Positions 7,650 through 16,317 of a stretch of DNA of 64,000 nt are shown in pieces. The position numbers and the translations under genes are program-made. The notes below the pieces were generated by a model that was not told where the DNA came from, ran no database searches, and worked only from the letters and a program-made list of their open reading frames with translations. Position 1 is the stretch's first letter, and the number at the start of each line of letters is the position of its first letter. The DNA comes from Nonomuraea solani (GTDB lineage: Bacteria > Actinomycetota > Actinomycetes > Streptosporangiales > Streptosporangiaceae): assembly GCF_900108335.1 (NCBI RefSeq), contig NZ_FNVT01000011.1, forward strand, positions 82,218 to 146,217, in the 5' to 3' direction.

Positions 7650-9440
7650 ATGAAGCTCTTATGCGTCACCGCGACGGCGATCCTGGCGCTCATCACGGGA
7701 GCCGCGGGGGCGCCCGCGCAGGCCGCCGCCGCGCGCCCGATGGAGAATCTCGGCCGCGGCGTCGTGGCCGTGCGCTCCGGCTCGGCCAGTGTCCTGGTCA
7801 CCTGGCGGCTGCTGGGCCTGGACCCGGACGGCCTCGGCTTCAACGTCTACCGCTCCACCGCGGGCGGCGCGTACGTCAAGCTCAACGCGGCCGTCCTGAC
7901 CGGCGGCACCAACTACACCGACACCACCGCCGACCTGACGAAGGCCAACGGCTACCACGTCCGGCCCGTGCTCAACGGCACCGAGCAGGCGGCGAGCGGC
8001 GCGTTCACGCTGACCGCGAACCACGCCGTCGAGCCGGTGGTCCGCATCCCGATCCGGGCCGGCGGCCCCGTGAAGTTCACCTGGGCCGGCGACCTGGACG
8101 GCGACGGCGAGTACGACTACGTCATCGACCGCCAGACCTCGCCGCAGAAGCTGGAGGCATACCGAGGCGACGGCCGGTTCCTGTGGTCGGTCGACATGGG
8201 CCCGAACAGCACGAACCAGGACAACATCGAAGGCGGCTCGGCCACCATCGACGTGGGCCACTGGGACGGCGTCACGGTCGCCGACCTCGACAGCGACGGC
8301 CGCGCCGAGGTCGCCGTCCGGATCGCGGCGGGCGTGACCTTCGGCGACGGCACCAGGTACACGCCCGACCAGCAGGCCATCGCCATCCTCGACGGCCGGA
8401 CCGGAGCGCCCCGCGCCACCGCCCCGGTGCCCACCGACTATGTGGCCGACGGCCCGATGTACGCCCGGTTCGGCGTCGGCTACCTCGACGGCGTCACCCC
8501 GAGCCTGGTCGCGTACATGAAGAACCGCGTCGGAAACGGCGGCTTCAACCTCATGATGACCGCCTGGAGGTTCACCGGCGGCACGCTGACGCGGCAGTGG
8601 AAGTGGCTGCGCGGCAACCAGGACATGCCCGACGGGCACAACACCCGCATCATCGACGTGGACGGCGACGGCAAGGACGAGATCGCCGAGATCGGGTTCG
8701 TCCTGAACGGCAATGGCACCGTGCGCTACTCCCTGGCCGGCCAGGGCGTCATCCACGGCGACCGCTTCCACCTCGCCAAGATGGACCCGGGCCGGGCCGG
8801 TCTGCAGGGCTACGGCGTGCAGCAGGACAACCCCAGCGGCCTGCGCGAGTACTACTACGACGCGGCGAACGGCACGATGCTCTGGAAGCACGTCGAGGCG
8901 GGCGTCGGCGACGTCGGCCGCGGCATGGCGGGCGACATCGACCCGCGCTTCCCCGGCATGGAGGTCTGGTCGTTCTCCGGCCTCTACAACGCCCGCGGTA
9001 ACCAGCTCACCGAGCCCGACACCTCACGGCGCCCCTGGCCGCACCTGGGCCTGTGGTGGGACGGCGACCTGACCATGGAGCTGCTGAACGACGGCAAGTT
9101 CGAGAAGTGGAACCCGGCCGACCCGAGGCCCACCAACAGCCTGCCGCGCCTGCTCACCATCTCCGGCTACGGCGCCGTCAACGCCGGCGGGCCGAACCCG
9201 GCGCTGGTCGGCGACATCCTGGGCGACTGGCGCGAGGAGGTCGTCTACACCAACGCCGCCCACGACCAACTGATCGTCTTCACCACGAACCAGCCGTCCG
9301 CCACCCGGCTGTACACGCTGGCCCACAACCCCGCCTACCGCAACGCCATGACGCTCAAGGGCTACCTGCAGTCGCACCACGTCGACTATTTCCTGGGGGC
9401 CGGGATGACGAAGCCGCCGCGCCCGAATATCACCTACTGA
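7650..9440 (+). CDS. Secreted rhamnogalacturonan lyase, family PL11
   Basis: 596 residues, ATG at 7650 preceded by GAAGGAG. The frame is open far upstream inside the PL26 gene, but that extension is not real. A Sec signal ends near AAAARP (about residue 27). An N-terminal fibronectin-like segment (VLVTWRLLGLDPDGLGFNVYRS) is followed by the PL11 eight-bladed propeller with calcium-type Asp-rich loops such as DLDGDGEYDYVID and DVDGDGKDEIAEIG, and a typical end (GYLQSHHVDYFLGAGM). PL11 enzymes cut rhamnogalacturonan I internally (YesW) or from the ends (YesX); which type this is cannot be told. It acts outside the cell together with the PL26 enzyme. Confidence 0.9.
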   Translation: MKLLCVTATAILALITGAAGAPAQAAAARPMENLGRGVVAVRSGSASVLVTWRLLGLDPDGLGFNVYRSTAGGAYVKLNAAVLTGGTNYTDTTADLTKANGYHVRPVLNGTEQAASGAFTLTANHAVEPVVRIPIRAGGPVKFTWAGDLDGDGEYDYVIDRQTSPQKLEAYRGDGRFLWSVDMGPNSTNQDNIEGGSATIDVGHWDGVTVADLDSDGRAEVAVRIAAGVTFGDGTRYTPDQQAIAILDGRTGAPRATAPVPTDYVADGPMYARFGVGYLDGVTPSLVAYMKNRVGNGGFNLMMTAWRFTGGTLTRQWKWLRGNQDMPDGHNTRIIDVDGDGKDEIAEIGFVLNGNGTVRYSLAGQGVIHGDRFHLAKMDPGRAGLQGYGVQQDNPSGLREYYYDAANGTMLWKHVEAGVGDVGRGMAGDIDPRFPGMEVWSFSGLYNARGNQLTEPDTSRRPWPHLGLWWDGDLTMELLNDGKFEKWNPADPRPTNSLPRLLTISGYGAVNAGGPNPALVGDILGDWREEVVYTNAAHDQLIVFTTNQPSATRLYTLAHNPAYRNAMTLKGYLQSHHVDYFLGAGMTKPPRPNITY

Positions 9441-9489
9441 ACGTTTATAGTCAGGGCAATCGCCGGGCTATCGGGCAAAGGTGATGGGC

Positions 9490-10704
9490 ATGTCCCTGGG
9501 CGACATTTACCACCCGCTCCGCACGCACCTGAACGATCCCTACCCCTTCTACGAACGGGCGCGGCGGGAGGAGCCGGTGTTCTTCTCCCCCGTGGTCGGG
9601 GCCTGGGTCGTGACGAAGATGGCCGATGTGCGCAGGATCCTGCGCGACGGGCGGACCTTCTCCTCGGCCAACACGCTGCGGCCGTACACGCCGTTCCCGC
9701 CGGTGATCCTGGAGGAGCTGGCCAAGGGCTATCCGTTGCGGGAGGCGTACATCACGATGGACGGCGAGGAGCACCGGCGGTTGCGGGCGCCCGCGGCGGC
9801 GGCGCTGTCGCCCGAGCGCGTCGACGCGGCCGAGCCGTACATCACCGAGCGGGCCTCGGTCCTCATGGACGGGCTCGCCAAGGAGGGGCGCGTCGAGTTC
9901 ATGGCCGCGTACGCCAACCGGCTGCCCGTCGATGTGATCGCCCGGCTGGCCGGCTTCGCGGAGGAGGACGCCAAGACGTTCGGGGACGACAGCCGGGCCG
10001 CGGCGGCCATGGGGATGGGGCACCAGTTCTCCTCGGACGAGGAGCGGGTCGAGTGCGCCCGCGCCTGGGTGCGCTTCCAGCACCTCATCGCACGTTATGT
10101 GGCCGAGCGCCGCACCGCGCCCAGGGACGACCTGATCAGCGACTACATCGCCGCGTACGGCGCCGGCGACATGGCCGGGCTGGTCGGCCTGGTGCTGAGC
10201 TTCGCCCTGCCGGGCCACATCACCACCTCGGCGCTGCTCGGCAACGCCCTGCTCCACCTGCTCTCCCACCCCCAGCAGTGGCGGCTGCTCTGCGAACGGC
10301 CCGAGCTCGCGGCGAACGCGACCGAGGAGATCGCCCGTTTCGACGGCCCGACACACCTGTTCCTGCGGGTGACGACCGCCGACACCACCCTGGGAGGTCG
10401 TGAGCTGCCCGCCGGCACCGAGGTCGCCGTCTGTCTCGCCTCCGCCAACCGTGACGAGGACGCCTTCGAGCGGGCCGGGGAGTTCGACATCACCCGGCCT
10501 CCGCAGGCCGGCGTGGCGTTCGGGCAGGGCGCCCACTACTGTCCTGGGGCCGGGCTGGCGCGCCGCCAGGTCGAGGTCTCCCTGCGCCTGCTCGCCGAAC
10601 GGCTGCCGGGCCTGCGGCTCGTGCCGGACCAGCGGATCGAGTATCGCGGCACGCTGGACCACCGGGGCCCGCTCACGCTGCGCCTCGACACTCAGGGACG
10701 GTAG
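9490..10704 (+). CDS. Cytochrome P450
   Basis: 404 residues from ATG 9490. AAAGG lies at 9477-9481, which would overlap the GTG at 9481, so the later start is preferred. All core motifs are present: I-helix ALPGHITTSA, K-helix EIAR, meander FDITR, and the heme loop FGQGAHYCPGAGLA. The spacing from ExxR to the heme cysteine is normal, unlike in the P450 at 2325-3458. It is soluble and needs an external redox partner that is not in the neighbourhood. It follows the PL11 gene by about 50 bases without a terminator that I can see and ends four bases from the convergent kinase gene. No biosynthetic core genes are near, so the substrate is unknown. Confidence 0.93.
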   Translation: MSLGDIYHPLRTHLNDPYPFYERARREEPVFFSPVVGAWVVTKMADVRRILRDGRTFSSANTLRPYTPFPPVILEELAKGYPLREAYITMDGEEHRRLRAPAAAALSPERVDAAEPYITERASVLMDGLAKEGRVEFMAAYANRLPVDVIARLAGFAEEDAKTFGDDSRAAAAMGMGHQFSSDEERVECARAWVRFQHLIARYVAERRTAPRDDLISDYIAAYGAGDMAGLVGLVLSFALPGHITTSALLGNALLHLLSHPQQWRLLCERPELAANATEEIARFDGPTHLFLRVTTADTTLGGRELPAGTEVAVCLASANRDEDAFERAGEFDITRPPQAGVAFGQGAHYCPGAGLARRQVEVSLRLLAERLPGLRLVPDQRIEYRGTLDHRGPLTLRLDTQGR

Positions 10705-10708
10705 GCGC

Positions 10709-12598
10709 TCAGGTCGTTCGGCGGTTGTAGAAGAAGTCGAAGTCCTCGCCGTAGTCGAGGCTCAGCAGCTTGCGTACGGAGGCGCCCTTGAGGTTGACGA
10801 CCTCGATCGTGAACTTCTTCTGGTCGTTCCCGGCCGCCCGGTAGCAGAACAGGTTGGTCTCGTCGTACCAGCCAAGCAGGTGATCACAGACGGTATCGAC
10901 CACCTGGGTCCTGGCCCCGGTCGCCGCGTCCCAGACGCAGGTCGTCTCGTCTCCCTCCGGCGGCGGGCAGTCCGTGACGAAGCTCTTGCCCGAGGGCGTG
11001 AAGATGTCCTGCGTGAAGGACGGGATCTTGCCGGCGGCGGGGAGATCGCGCACCACCTTGCCGTTCTCGTCGCGGAAACGCAGGCCGTCCTCGCCCTTGT
11101 ACGGACTGACCACGCCCTTCCCGCCGAACCCCCAGACGAAGCCCTCGTCCTGGGTCTTGGGCAGTTTCGTCACCTTGATGCTCTCACCGGCCACGTCGAT
11201 GACGGCGTACCCGTGGATGATCGTCTTGTCGCCCTTGGTGTCGAAGATGTCCAGCAGCACCCGCGAGCTGTCGGGCGACCAGGCGATGATCTCGGCGCTC
11301 AGCGGATCCTTCACGCTCTGGACCGTGAACGAGTCGCCGGTCGAGCGCTCCGTCACCGTGACCGAATCCATGTTGTCGTCGTCGAGCTCCTGGTCGCGCG
11401 TCGCCACGTACTTGCCGTCCGGCGACACCCTCGCCTCCCACCCACCGCGCCGCTCGAACGGGTCGACGCTCCCCTTCGTCCGCATGAAATTCTTGGGCGC
11501 CTCCCTCTTGGCGTCCCACACGACGTAGTTCGTGAGCACGATCGGATCGTTCGGGAGCTCGAAGAGCTGGGCGTTCAGTCCCGACAGGGTCGTGGCGGCA
11601 GGCGTGGTCACCGGGGTGTTCTTCGAAATCGCGGCCGGGGTGGCGGTGGTCGCCGGGGCGGCGTTCAGGCGTGTCCACGGTACGGCGATCGCCGCCCCGG
11701 CCGTGAGCGCCACGGCGATCGAGGCCCCGATCAACGGACCTCGCAGGCGCGCCCGCGAGCGCGCAACAGAGGAGGCGGGGGCGGTCTTCTCCTCTTTCTG
11801 CGCCCCGAGCAGGGTCTGCAGGACCTGGTCGGCGGTGGGGCGCCGGACGGGGTCCTTGCTCAGACATGCGGTCACCACCTGGCGCAGCGGCTGGTCCAGC
11901 CCGGACGCGTCCGGCTCGTGGTGCAGCACCCTGGTCAGGACGGCGGCCACGCTCTCGCTGTGGAACGGCGACTTCCCGGTGGCGGCGTAGATCATGGTGG
12001 CGGCCCAGGAGAACAGGTCGGAGGCCGTGCCGATCTGCCGGCCGTGGAGCTGCTCCGGCGACATGTACGCCGGCGTGCCCAGCACCGACGCCGTCAGCGT
12101 CGCGGTCGCGTCGAGCGCGCGGGCGATCCCGAAGTCGATCACCCGTGGGCCGTCGGAGGCGATGATCACGTTGCCGGGCTTGAAGTCGCGGTGCACGATG
12201 CCCGCGTGGTGGATGGCGGTCAGCGCGGTGACCGTGCCGATCGCCAGCCGGTGCAGGTCCGTCCCGGTTCTGGGGCCGCGCGTGGCGACCACTTCCTGCA
12301 GCGACGGGCCGTCGATGTACTCGCTGACGATGTACGGCCGCTCGTCCTCGACACCCGTGGCCAGCACCTGCGCGGTGCAGAACGGCGCCACCCGCTGGGC
12401 CACCCCGGCCTCGCGCAGGAAGCGGTCGACCGTGCCGTGGTCACTGGACAGCTCCGGCTTCAGCCACTTGACGGCCACGCGCTCGCCCGACTCGGTGACC
12501 CCCAGGAAGACGACGCCCTGGCCACCCTCGCCGAGCCTGCCTTGGAGTTCGTAGCCCGCGAGCCGTGGGGGGTCTGCTGGCTTGAGCGGAGACGGCAT
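10709..12598 (-). CDS. Receptor Ser/Thr protein kinase with beta-propeller-like sensor
   Basis: 629 residues from the ATG at 12598; an upstream TTG at 12628 would add 10 residues. The Hanks-type kinase domain spans about residues 15-270: GEGGQG loop, Lys44, catalytic loop HRDFKPGN (Asp138), DFG (Asp155) and GTPAYMSPEQ. A juxtamembrane linker leads to one membrane segment near residue 300 (LIGASIAVALTAGAAIAV). The extracellular part of about 300 residues has repeated strand motifs such as GKYVATRDQE and DSSRVLLDIFD, suggesting a WD40/PD40-like propeller. Two further kinases of the same design follow within 8 kb, each with a different sensor. Target and ligand unknown. Confidence 0.9.
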   Translation of the reverse strand: MPSPLKPADPPRLAGYELQGRLGEGGQGVVFLGVTESGERVAVKWLKPELSSDHGTVDRFLREAGVAQRVAPFCTAQVLATGVEDERPYIVSEYIDGPSLQEVVATRGPRTGTDLHRLAIGTVTALTAIHHAGIVHRDFKPGNVIIASDGPRVIDFGIARALDATATLTASVLGTPAYMSPEQLHGRQIGTASDLFSWAATMIYAATGKSPFHSESVAAVLTRVLHHEPDASGLDQPLRQVVTACLSKDPVRRPTADQVLQTLLGAQKEEKTAPASSVARSRARLRGPLIGASIAVALTAGAAIAVPWTRLNAAPATTATPAAISKNTPVTTPAATTLSGLNAQLFELPNDPIVLTNYVVWDAKREAPKNFMRTKGSVDPFERRGGWEARVSPDGKYVATRDQELDDDNMDSVTVTERSTGDSFTVQSVKDPLSAEIIAWSPDSSRVLLDIFDTKGDKTIIHGYAVIDVAGESIKVTKLPKTQDEGFVWGFGGKGVVSPYKGEDGLRFRDENGKVVRDLPAAGKIPSFTQDIFTPSGKSFVTDCPPPEGDETTCVWDAATGARTQVVDTVCDHLLGWYDETNLFCYRAAGNDQKKFTIEVVNLKGASVRKLLSLDYGEDFDFFYNRRTT

Positions 12599-12852
12599 AG
12601 CCGAAATTGTGGCGCATTTCGCACTCAAGCATCAAATATCACACTCCGCACAGGGCGCCCGGAGCCCCCTGCCCCGCCTGGGGCGGCTCCGCGGCACCCG
12701 CCGCGAGAGATTTGGATCAGTGAACAAACGGTCAAGAGCTGGCAAAACACCACAGAAGCCGCACCAATCCGTTGCGATCCCCGCACCCACGCACGGGAAC
12801 CTTGTGCTAGCCTATGAAGCGTTGCAGTTGTGTTACCCATAAAGACTTTGTT

Positions 12853-12892
12853 CGCGCCCGACAGAGTATGTTTCTTCGGGCGCGTTTTGTTT
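12853..12892 (+). terminator. Terminator-like hairpin in the long leader of the cold-shock gene
   Basis: CGCGCCCGA (12853-12861) pairs perfectly with TCGGGCGCG (12876-12884) across a 14-base loop and is followed by TTTTGTTT. This is an intrinsic-terminator shape, but it lies about 90 bases upstream of the cold-shock start codon and well downstream of a possible -10 (TAGCCT, 12808-12813). It may end a short RNA, act as an attenuator of the cold-shock mRNA, or mark an unrelated transcript. Confidence 0.6.
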
Positions 12893-12925
12893 GCCGGTCA
12901 TTTCCGGATGGGCAATCGCGGCGAC

Positions 12926-12950
12926 ACGAATTCGCGAGGTGCGAATTCGT
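12926..12950 (+). promoter_or_regulatory. Perfect 10-bp stem-loop in the cold-shock 5' leader
   Basis: ACGAATTCGC (12926-12935), a five-base loop GAGGT, then GCGAATTCGT (12941-12950). It ends 20 bases before the Shine-Dalgarno AAGGAG. As DNA it could be an operator; as RNA it is a stable hairpin with a purine-rich loop. Structured leaders that respond to temperature are known for cold-shock mRNAs, but this one is not a family I recognise. Confidence 0.5.
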
Positions 12951-12980
12951 TGGTTTCTGCACTTATCTAAGGAGATCGAC

Positions 12981-13187
12981 ATGGCAAGCGGAACCGTGAA
13001 GTGGTTCAACTCGGAAAAGGGCTTCGGCTTCATCGCGCAGGACGGCGGCGGCGCCGACGTCTTCGCCCACTACTCCAACATCGTCTCGAACGGTGGCTAC
13101 CGTGAGCTGACCGAGGGTCAGAAGGTGTCCTTCGACATCGTCCAGGGCCAGAAGGGCCCGCAGGCGGAGAACATCGTCGCCGCCTGA
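12981..13187 (+). CDS. Cold-shock domain protein (CspA family)
   Basis: 68 residues, start ATG with AAGGAG seven bases ahead. It is a single OB-fold: MASGTVKWFNSEKGFGFIAQ carries RNP1 (KGFGFI), and VFAHYSNI is the RNP2 equivalent, with the usual end GPQAENIV. These proteins bind single-stranded RNA/DNA and act as RNA chaperones, in actinobacteria often constitutively abundant. The gene stands alone, with a structured leader before it and a very strong hairpin after it, which fits a highly expressed monocistronic mRNA. Confidence 0.97.
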   Translation: MASGTVKWFNSEKGFGFIAQDGGGADVFAHYSNIVSNGGYRELTEGQKVSFDIVQGQKGPQAENIVAA

Positions 13188-13205
13188 CCCAGGCACACGT
13201 AGTAA

Positions 13206-13243
13206 GTACGGGCCCGTACCCCTTCGGGGGTGCGGGCCCGTAC
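13206..13243 (+). terminator. Strong hairpin with UUCG loop after the cold-shock gene
   Basis: A 17-bp stem with a single G-U type mismatch closes on a TTCG tetraloop at 13223-13226. The left arm starts GTACGGGCCCG and the right arm ends CGGGCCCGTAC. There is no T-run after it, as is common for actinobacterial terminators. Confidence 0.8.
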
Positions 13244-13278
13244 TGCGTTCCGGCACTTGTGCCGCGCTGATCATTCTT

Positions 13279-13300
13279 CTAAGTTAGGCCCCGTAACTAA
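13279..13300. promoter_or_regulatory. Candidate operator of the TetR gene
   Basis: AGTTA (13282-13286) and TAACT (13294-13298) form an inverted repeat around GGCCCCG, 14 bases before the TetR start codon. This is the position expected for an autoregulatory site. Confidence 0.45.
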
Positions 13301-13312
13301 GGGGGCCCACCG

Positions 13313-13984
13313 ATGAGAACCGGCGGTCGCACGGCCAGCTTCGGTCTTGGCGACGTGATCGGAGCCGGGATCCGGATCGGCCTGGCCGGCCTGACCGTGC
13401 AGGCCGTGGCCGACGCGCTCGGCGTCACGACGGCGGCGGTCTATCGCCACGTGCCGAGCAGGTCGGCGCTGGAGCGGCTGGTCGGCGAGGCGATCCTGGC
13501 GGACCTGACGCTGGTCGACGACCCGGCGGAACCTGCCGTCGCCCACCTCGTCGGCTTCGCCGCGCAACTGCGGCGCTTCACGCTCGAACGCCCCGGCACG
13601 GCCGAATACTTCCAGCGGCTGTTCCCGCGCGGACCCTCGGGCATCCGGCTGCTGGAACACCAGATCGTGGCCCTGGGCCGGCGCGGCTACGACCCGGCCG
13701 CCGCCACCGTGCTGTCCTCCGCGATCGCCACCATCACCCTGGGCGCCACCATGGCCGAGCAGGAGCGCGCGGCCTACTACACCCCCGAGACCGCCGAAGA
13801 CCTGCAGGCCGTGAAGGCCGGTTCGGCGCTGCTGCGACAGGCCATGGCGGGCATCCCCGCGCACACCCCGGAGGACTACTTCGTGTTGATGCTCACCGCG
13901 ACCGCCGAGGGGCTGGTCGCCCGGCATCCGCCCGGCCGGCCGATCACCACCGGTGGGAGGCCGGATGATGGTGCTGACCGCTGA
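13313..13984 (+). CDS. TetR-family transcriptional regulator
   Basis: 223 residues. The helix-turn-helix lies at about residues 24-50 (LTVQAVADALGVTTAAVYRHVPSR); the rest is an all-helical ligand and dimerisation domain. The gene is unusual in ending inside the following kinase gene: its stop lies 20 bases past the kinase ATG, so the two are probably cotranscribed and translationally coupled. A TetR protein paired with a membrane kinase is not a common operon. A short inverted repeat before the start suggests autoregulation. Ligand unknown. Confidence 0.88.
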   Translation: MRTGGRTASFGLGDVIGAGIRIGLAGLTVQAVADALGVTTAAVYRHVPSRSALERLVGEAILADLTLVDDPAEPAVAHLVGFAAQLRRFTLERPGTAEYFQRLFPRGPSGIRLLEHQIVALGRRGYDPAAATVLSSAIATITLGATMAEQERAAYYTPETAEDLQAVKAGSALLRQAMAGIPAHTPEDYFVLMLTATAEGLVARHPPGRPITTGGRPDDGADR

Positions 13985-15392
13985 GGATCCCGGCTCGGCG
14001 GGGCCGTACCGGCTCGAATACCGGCTGGGGTCGGGCGGGCAGGGCGTCGTGTACGCGGGCCGGGGCCCGAACGGCGTTCTCGTCGCGGTCAAGCTGCTGC
14101 ATCAGCACCTGATCGCCGACGACGAGGCTCGGGTGCGCTTCCTGCGGGAGGTGGAGACCGCCAAGCGGGTGGCCCCGTTCTGCACGGCGCAACTGCTCGA
14201 CACCGGGTTCGCGGGGCGCCGGCCGTACATCGTGAGTGAGTTCGTGGACGGGCCGTCCCTGCAGGACTCGGTGCGCGAGAGCGGGCCGCGCGGCGCGGCG
14301 GCGCTGCAGCGGCTGGCGGTGAACACCGCGACGGCGCTGGCGGCGATCCACGCGGCCGGGGTGGTGCACCGGGACTTCAAGCCGGGCAACGTGCTGCTCG
14401 GTCCCGACGGGCCCGTGGTGATCGACTTCGGGGTCGCCAAGGCGCTGGACCTGAGCCAGTCGGTCGTCACCAGCCAGCCGATCGGCAGCCCCGCCTACAT
14501 GGCGCCGGAGCAGATCGCGAACGGCGAGGTGGGCCCGGCCGCGGACCTGTTCACGTGGGCCGCGACCATGTACTACGCGGCGACGGGCGAGCGGGCGTTC
14601 CCCGGCGACAGTGTGCCGGCCGCCCTGCACGCGGTGCTGTCCAGCGAGCCCGATCTGCGGCGGCTGGAGGGGCCGTTCCGGCTGCTGCTGCGGGAGTGCC
14701 TGGCCAAGGAGCCGGCGCTGCGGCCCACCGCCGCCCAGGTGGTCGAACGGCTCAGCGCGCTGCCCGCCCCCGCCTGGATTCCCGCCCCGGCCAGGAGGCC
14801 CGTGAGGCGGCGGGCGTTCGCCGCCGGCGCGGTGGCCCTGGTCGCCACCGCGGGTTTCGGCTTCTACGCCCTCTCACCGAGCGGCGCCCAGCAGCGGGCG
14901 GCCGGACCGGCGACGACCGCTTCCTCCCCGACCCCGTCACCAAGGCCCAGCACGCCCAAGCCGACGCCCACGGCGGGGCCGGGCCGGGTGGCCCAGCTCG
15001 CCCAGAGCCCCGCGACCGCTCCCACCAGGGCGCCGCGCAAGTCCGCGACCCCGGCGCGCAAGACGAATCCCGCCCCGCACACCAGGGTCACGACCGTCTA
15101 TCAGACTCCGCGATCGAAACCCACGTCGTCGTTCCCCACCCGGGAGCCCACCACGGAGGCGCCGCCTCCGCCCTCGACGGGCACGGCCACGTGGACCGAC
15201 GCCAACGCGTACTGCCATGAGCGGGGTTACACCTCGGCCATGGGATCCTGGTACGACCTGCGGTGCAACGGATCCAGCACGCAGATCACCGCGACGACGC
15301 TGTGCCAGTGGAAATATCCGAAATATCCCAATGCCGTGGGCGAACAGCCGGCCAACGGATTCATGCCCGTGGCCAACTGCCAGCTGTCCTGA
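13965..15392 (+). CDS. Receptor Ser/Thr protein kinase with small four-Cys extracellular domain
   Basis: 475 residues from ATG 13965 (GGGAGG upstream). Kinase domain about residues 14-265 with GSGGQG, Lys43, HRDFKPGN (Asp137), DFG (Asp154) and GSPAYMAPEQ. One membrane segment lies at about 285-305, then a Pro/Thr-rich stalk of about 100 residues with many TPSP-like stretches, and a terminal domain of about 70 residues beginning near TATWTDANAYC. That domain has four cysteines (AYC, LRC, TLC, ANC), probably two disulfides, and is the likely sensor. The gene overlaps the TetR gene by 20 bases. It resembles the kinases at 10709 and 18914 up to the membrane but not beyond. Confidence 0.9.
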   Translation: MMVLTAEDPGSAGPYRLEYRLGSGGQGVVYAGRGPNGVLVAVKLLHQHLIADDEARVRFLREVETAKRVAPFCTAQLLDTGFAGRRPYIVSEFVDGPSLQDSVRESGPRGAAALQRLAVNTATALAAIHAAGVVHRDFKPGNVLLGPDGPVVIDFGVAKALDLSQSVVTSQPIGSPAYMAPEQIANGEVGPAADLFTWAATMYYAATGERAFPGDSVPAALHAVLSSEPDLRRLEGPFRLLLRECLAKEPALRPTAAQVVERLSALPAPAWIPAPARRPVRRRAFAAGAVALVATAGFGFYALSPSGAQQRAAGPATTASSPTPSPRPSTPKPTPTAGPGRVAQLAQSPATAPTRAPRKSATPARKTNPAPHTRVTTVYQTPRSKPTSSFPTREPTTEAPPPPSTGTATWTDANAYCHERGYTSAMGSWYDLRCNGSSTQITATTLCQWKYPKYPNAVGEQPANGFMPVANCQLS

Positions 15393-15395
15393 GCG

Positions 15396-16169
15396 TCAGT
15401 GGTCCCTGGGCACCGTCACGGGCGCGCTGAACGGGAGCACGAAGAGCGGTCCGGTCACCACCGCGTTCTCGCTGCCCGGGCCGTAGGGCAGGTTGGCGGT
15501 CTGCCGGCAGGTGCCGCGGTCCTCGATCCCGTAGACGGGGTTCTGACCGCCGGGGCCCGCGTTGAAGCGGCCGATGAGGGAGATGCGGTCGCGTACCCGG
15601 CCTCGCTCGTCGATGAACAGCCCGTGGATCGGCGCGGTGGCGGCGAACCCGTCGGGGGTCAGGACCTCCTGCACCAGGTCGGAGATCAGGAACCGCAGCG
15701 TACGGCCGTCGGCGTCGGTCACGGTGCCGTCGAGTTCGCCGAGGAACGGGGTGAAGATGCCCGGCGCGCTGGTCGCGAAGCCGTCGGTGTAGGGAAGGGG
15801 CCGCTTGGCGAGCTGTGAGAGCCGCCAGGTGCGCTTGAAGGTGCCGGTTCTGATGGTGTACGTGCCGTTGCGGCACTCGAAGGGCCGGAGCGTGAGGCCG
15901 GTGAGGTCGATCGTCTGGCGCACGATCGGGTTGCCGGTGGCGGGGTCGCCGAACCGCTCCTCGTCGATGCGCACGTCGAGCCCGTGCTTCGACAGCCTCA
16001 GCACGAAGCCGGGGCCGATCGCCTTGACCCGATGGCGGCTTTCTTTGATCTTGAGCCCCGGGGCGCCCGGCTGGGGTTGCGCCTGCGCCGCGGTCGCGGG
16101 TAACAGGCCGACGGCCAGCGCCGTGAGCAGGGTGATGGTGGTGCGCATGACGGGAATTCCAGGACGCAT
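15396..16169 (-). CDS. Secreted protein of unknown function
   Basis: 257 residues; start ATG 16169 has GAGGAGGG upstream, although an internal ATG at 16148 is also possible. A signal peptide covers about residues 8-30 and ends at AQA. The mature protein appears rich in beta-strands (VLRLSKHGLDVRIDEERF, LTGLTLRPFECRNGTYTIRTG) and has two cysteines. I do not recognise a family. It ends three bases from the stop of the convergent kinase gene. Its promoter region holds a CRP-like palindrome at 16219-16240. Confidence 0.75.
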   Translation of the reverse strand: MRPGIPVMRTTITLLTALAVGLLPATAAQAQPQPGAPGLKIKESRHRVKAIGPGFVLRLSKHGLDVRIDEERFGDPATGNPIVRQTIDLTGLTLRPFECRNGTYTIRTGTFKRTWRLSQLAKRPLPYTDGFATSAPGIFTPFLGELDGTVTDADGRTLRFLISDLVQEVLTPDGFAATAPIHGLFIDERGRVRDRISLIGRFNAGPGGQNPVYGIEDRGTCRQTANLPYGPGSENAVVTGPLFVLPFSAPVTVPRDH

Positions 16170-16218
16170 GGGGGTCCCTCCTCGCAGCCGCGATGATCAT
16201 GTAATCGTACCCGAGCAC

Positions 16219-16240
16219 AAATGTGAGGTCGATCACATAT
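16219..16240. promoter_or_regulatory. CRP/FNR-type palindrome
   Basis: TGTGAGGTCGATCACA (16222-16237) is a perfect TGTGA-N6-TCACA site with A/T-rich flanks, very close to the classical cAMP-receptor-protein consensus. It lies 53 bases upstream of the secreted-protein start on the minus strand and 200 bases before the membrane gene on the plus strand. Confidence 0.55.
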
Positions 16241-16255
16241 TCGTTAGTGGCCCTG

Positions 16256-16304
16256 TTGAGCGACTGCTCAAATCGGGCTATCGTCTCCTTGAGCAGTCGC
16301 TTAA
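16256..16304. promoter_or_regulatory. Duplicated TTGAGC palindromes (operator pair)
   Basis: TTGAGCGACTGCTCAA (16256-16271) and TTGAGCAGTCGCTTAA (16289-16304) are both TTGAGC-N4-GCTCAA palindromes, the second with one mismatch, with starts 33 bp apart. The 13-base parts AGCGACTGCTCAA and TTGAGCAGTCGCT are exact inverted copies of each other, so the region could also form a long hairpin. This is typical of a TetR-type operator pair. Confidence 0.55.
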
Positions 16305-16317
16305 AAAAGGGGGCGTT

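Noticed and set aside
2325..10704. Secondary-metabolite cluster suggested by two P450 genes
   Set aside because: No polyketide, peptide, terpene or RiPP core gene, and the genes between are pectin enzymes and a regulator.
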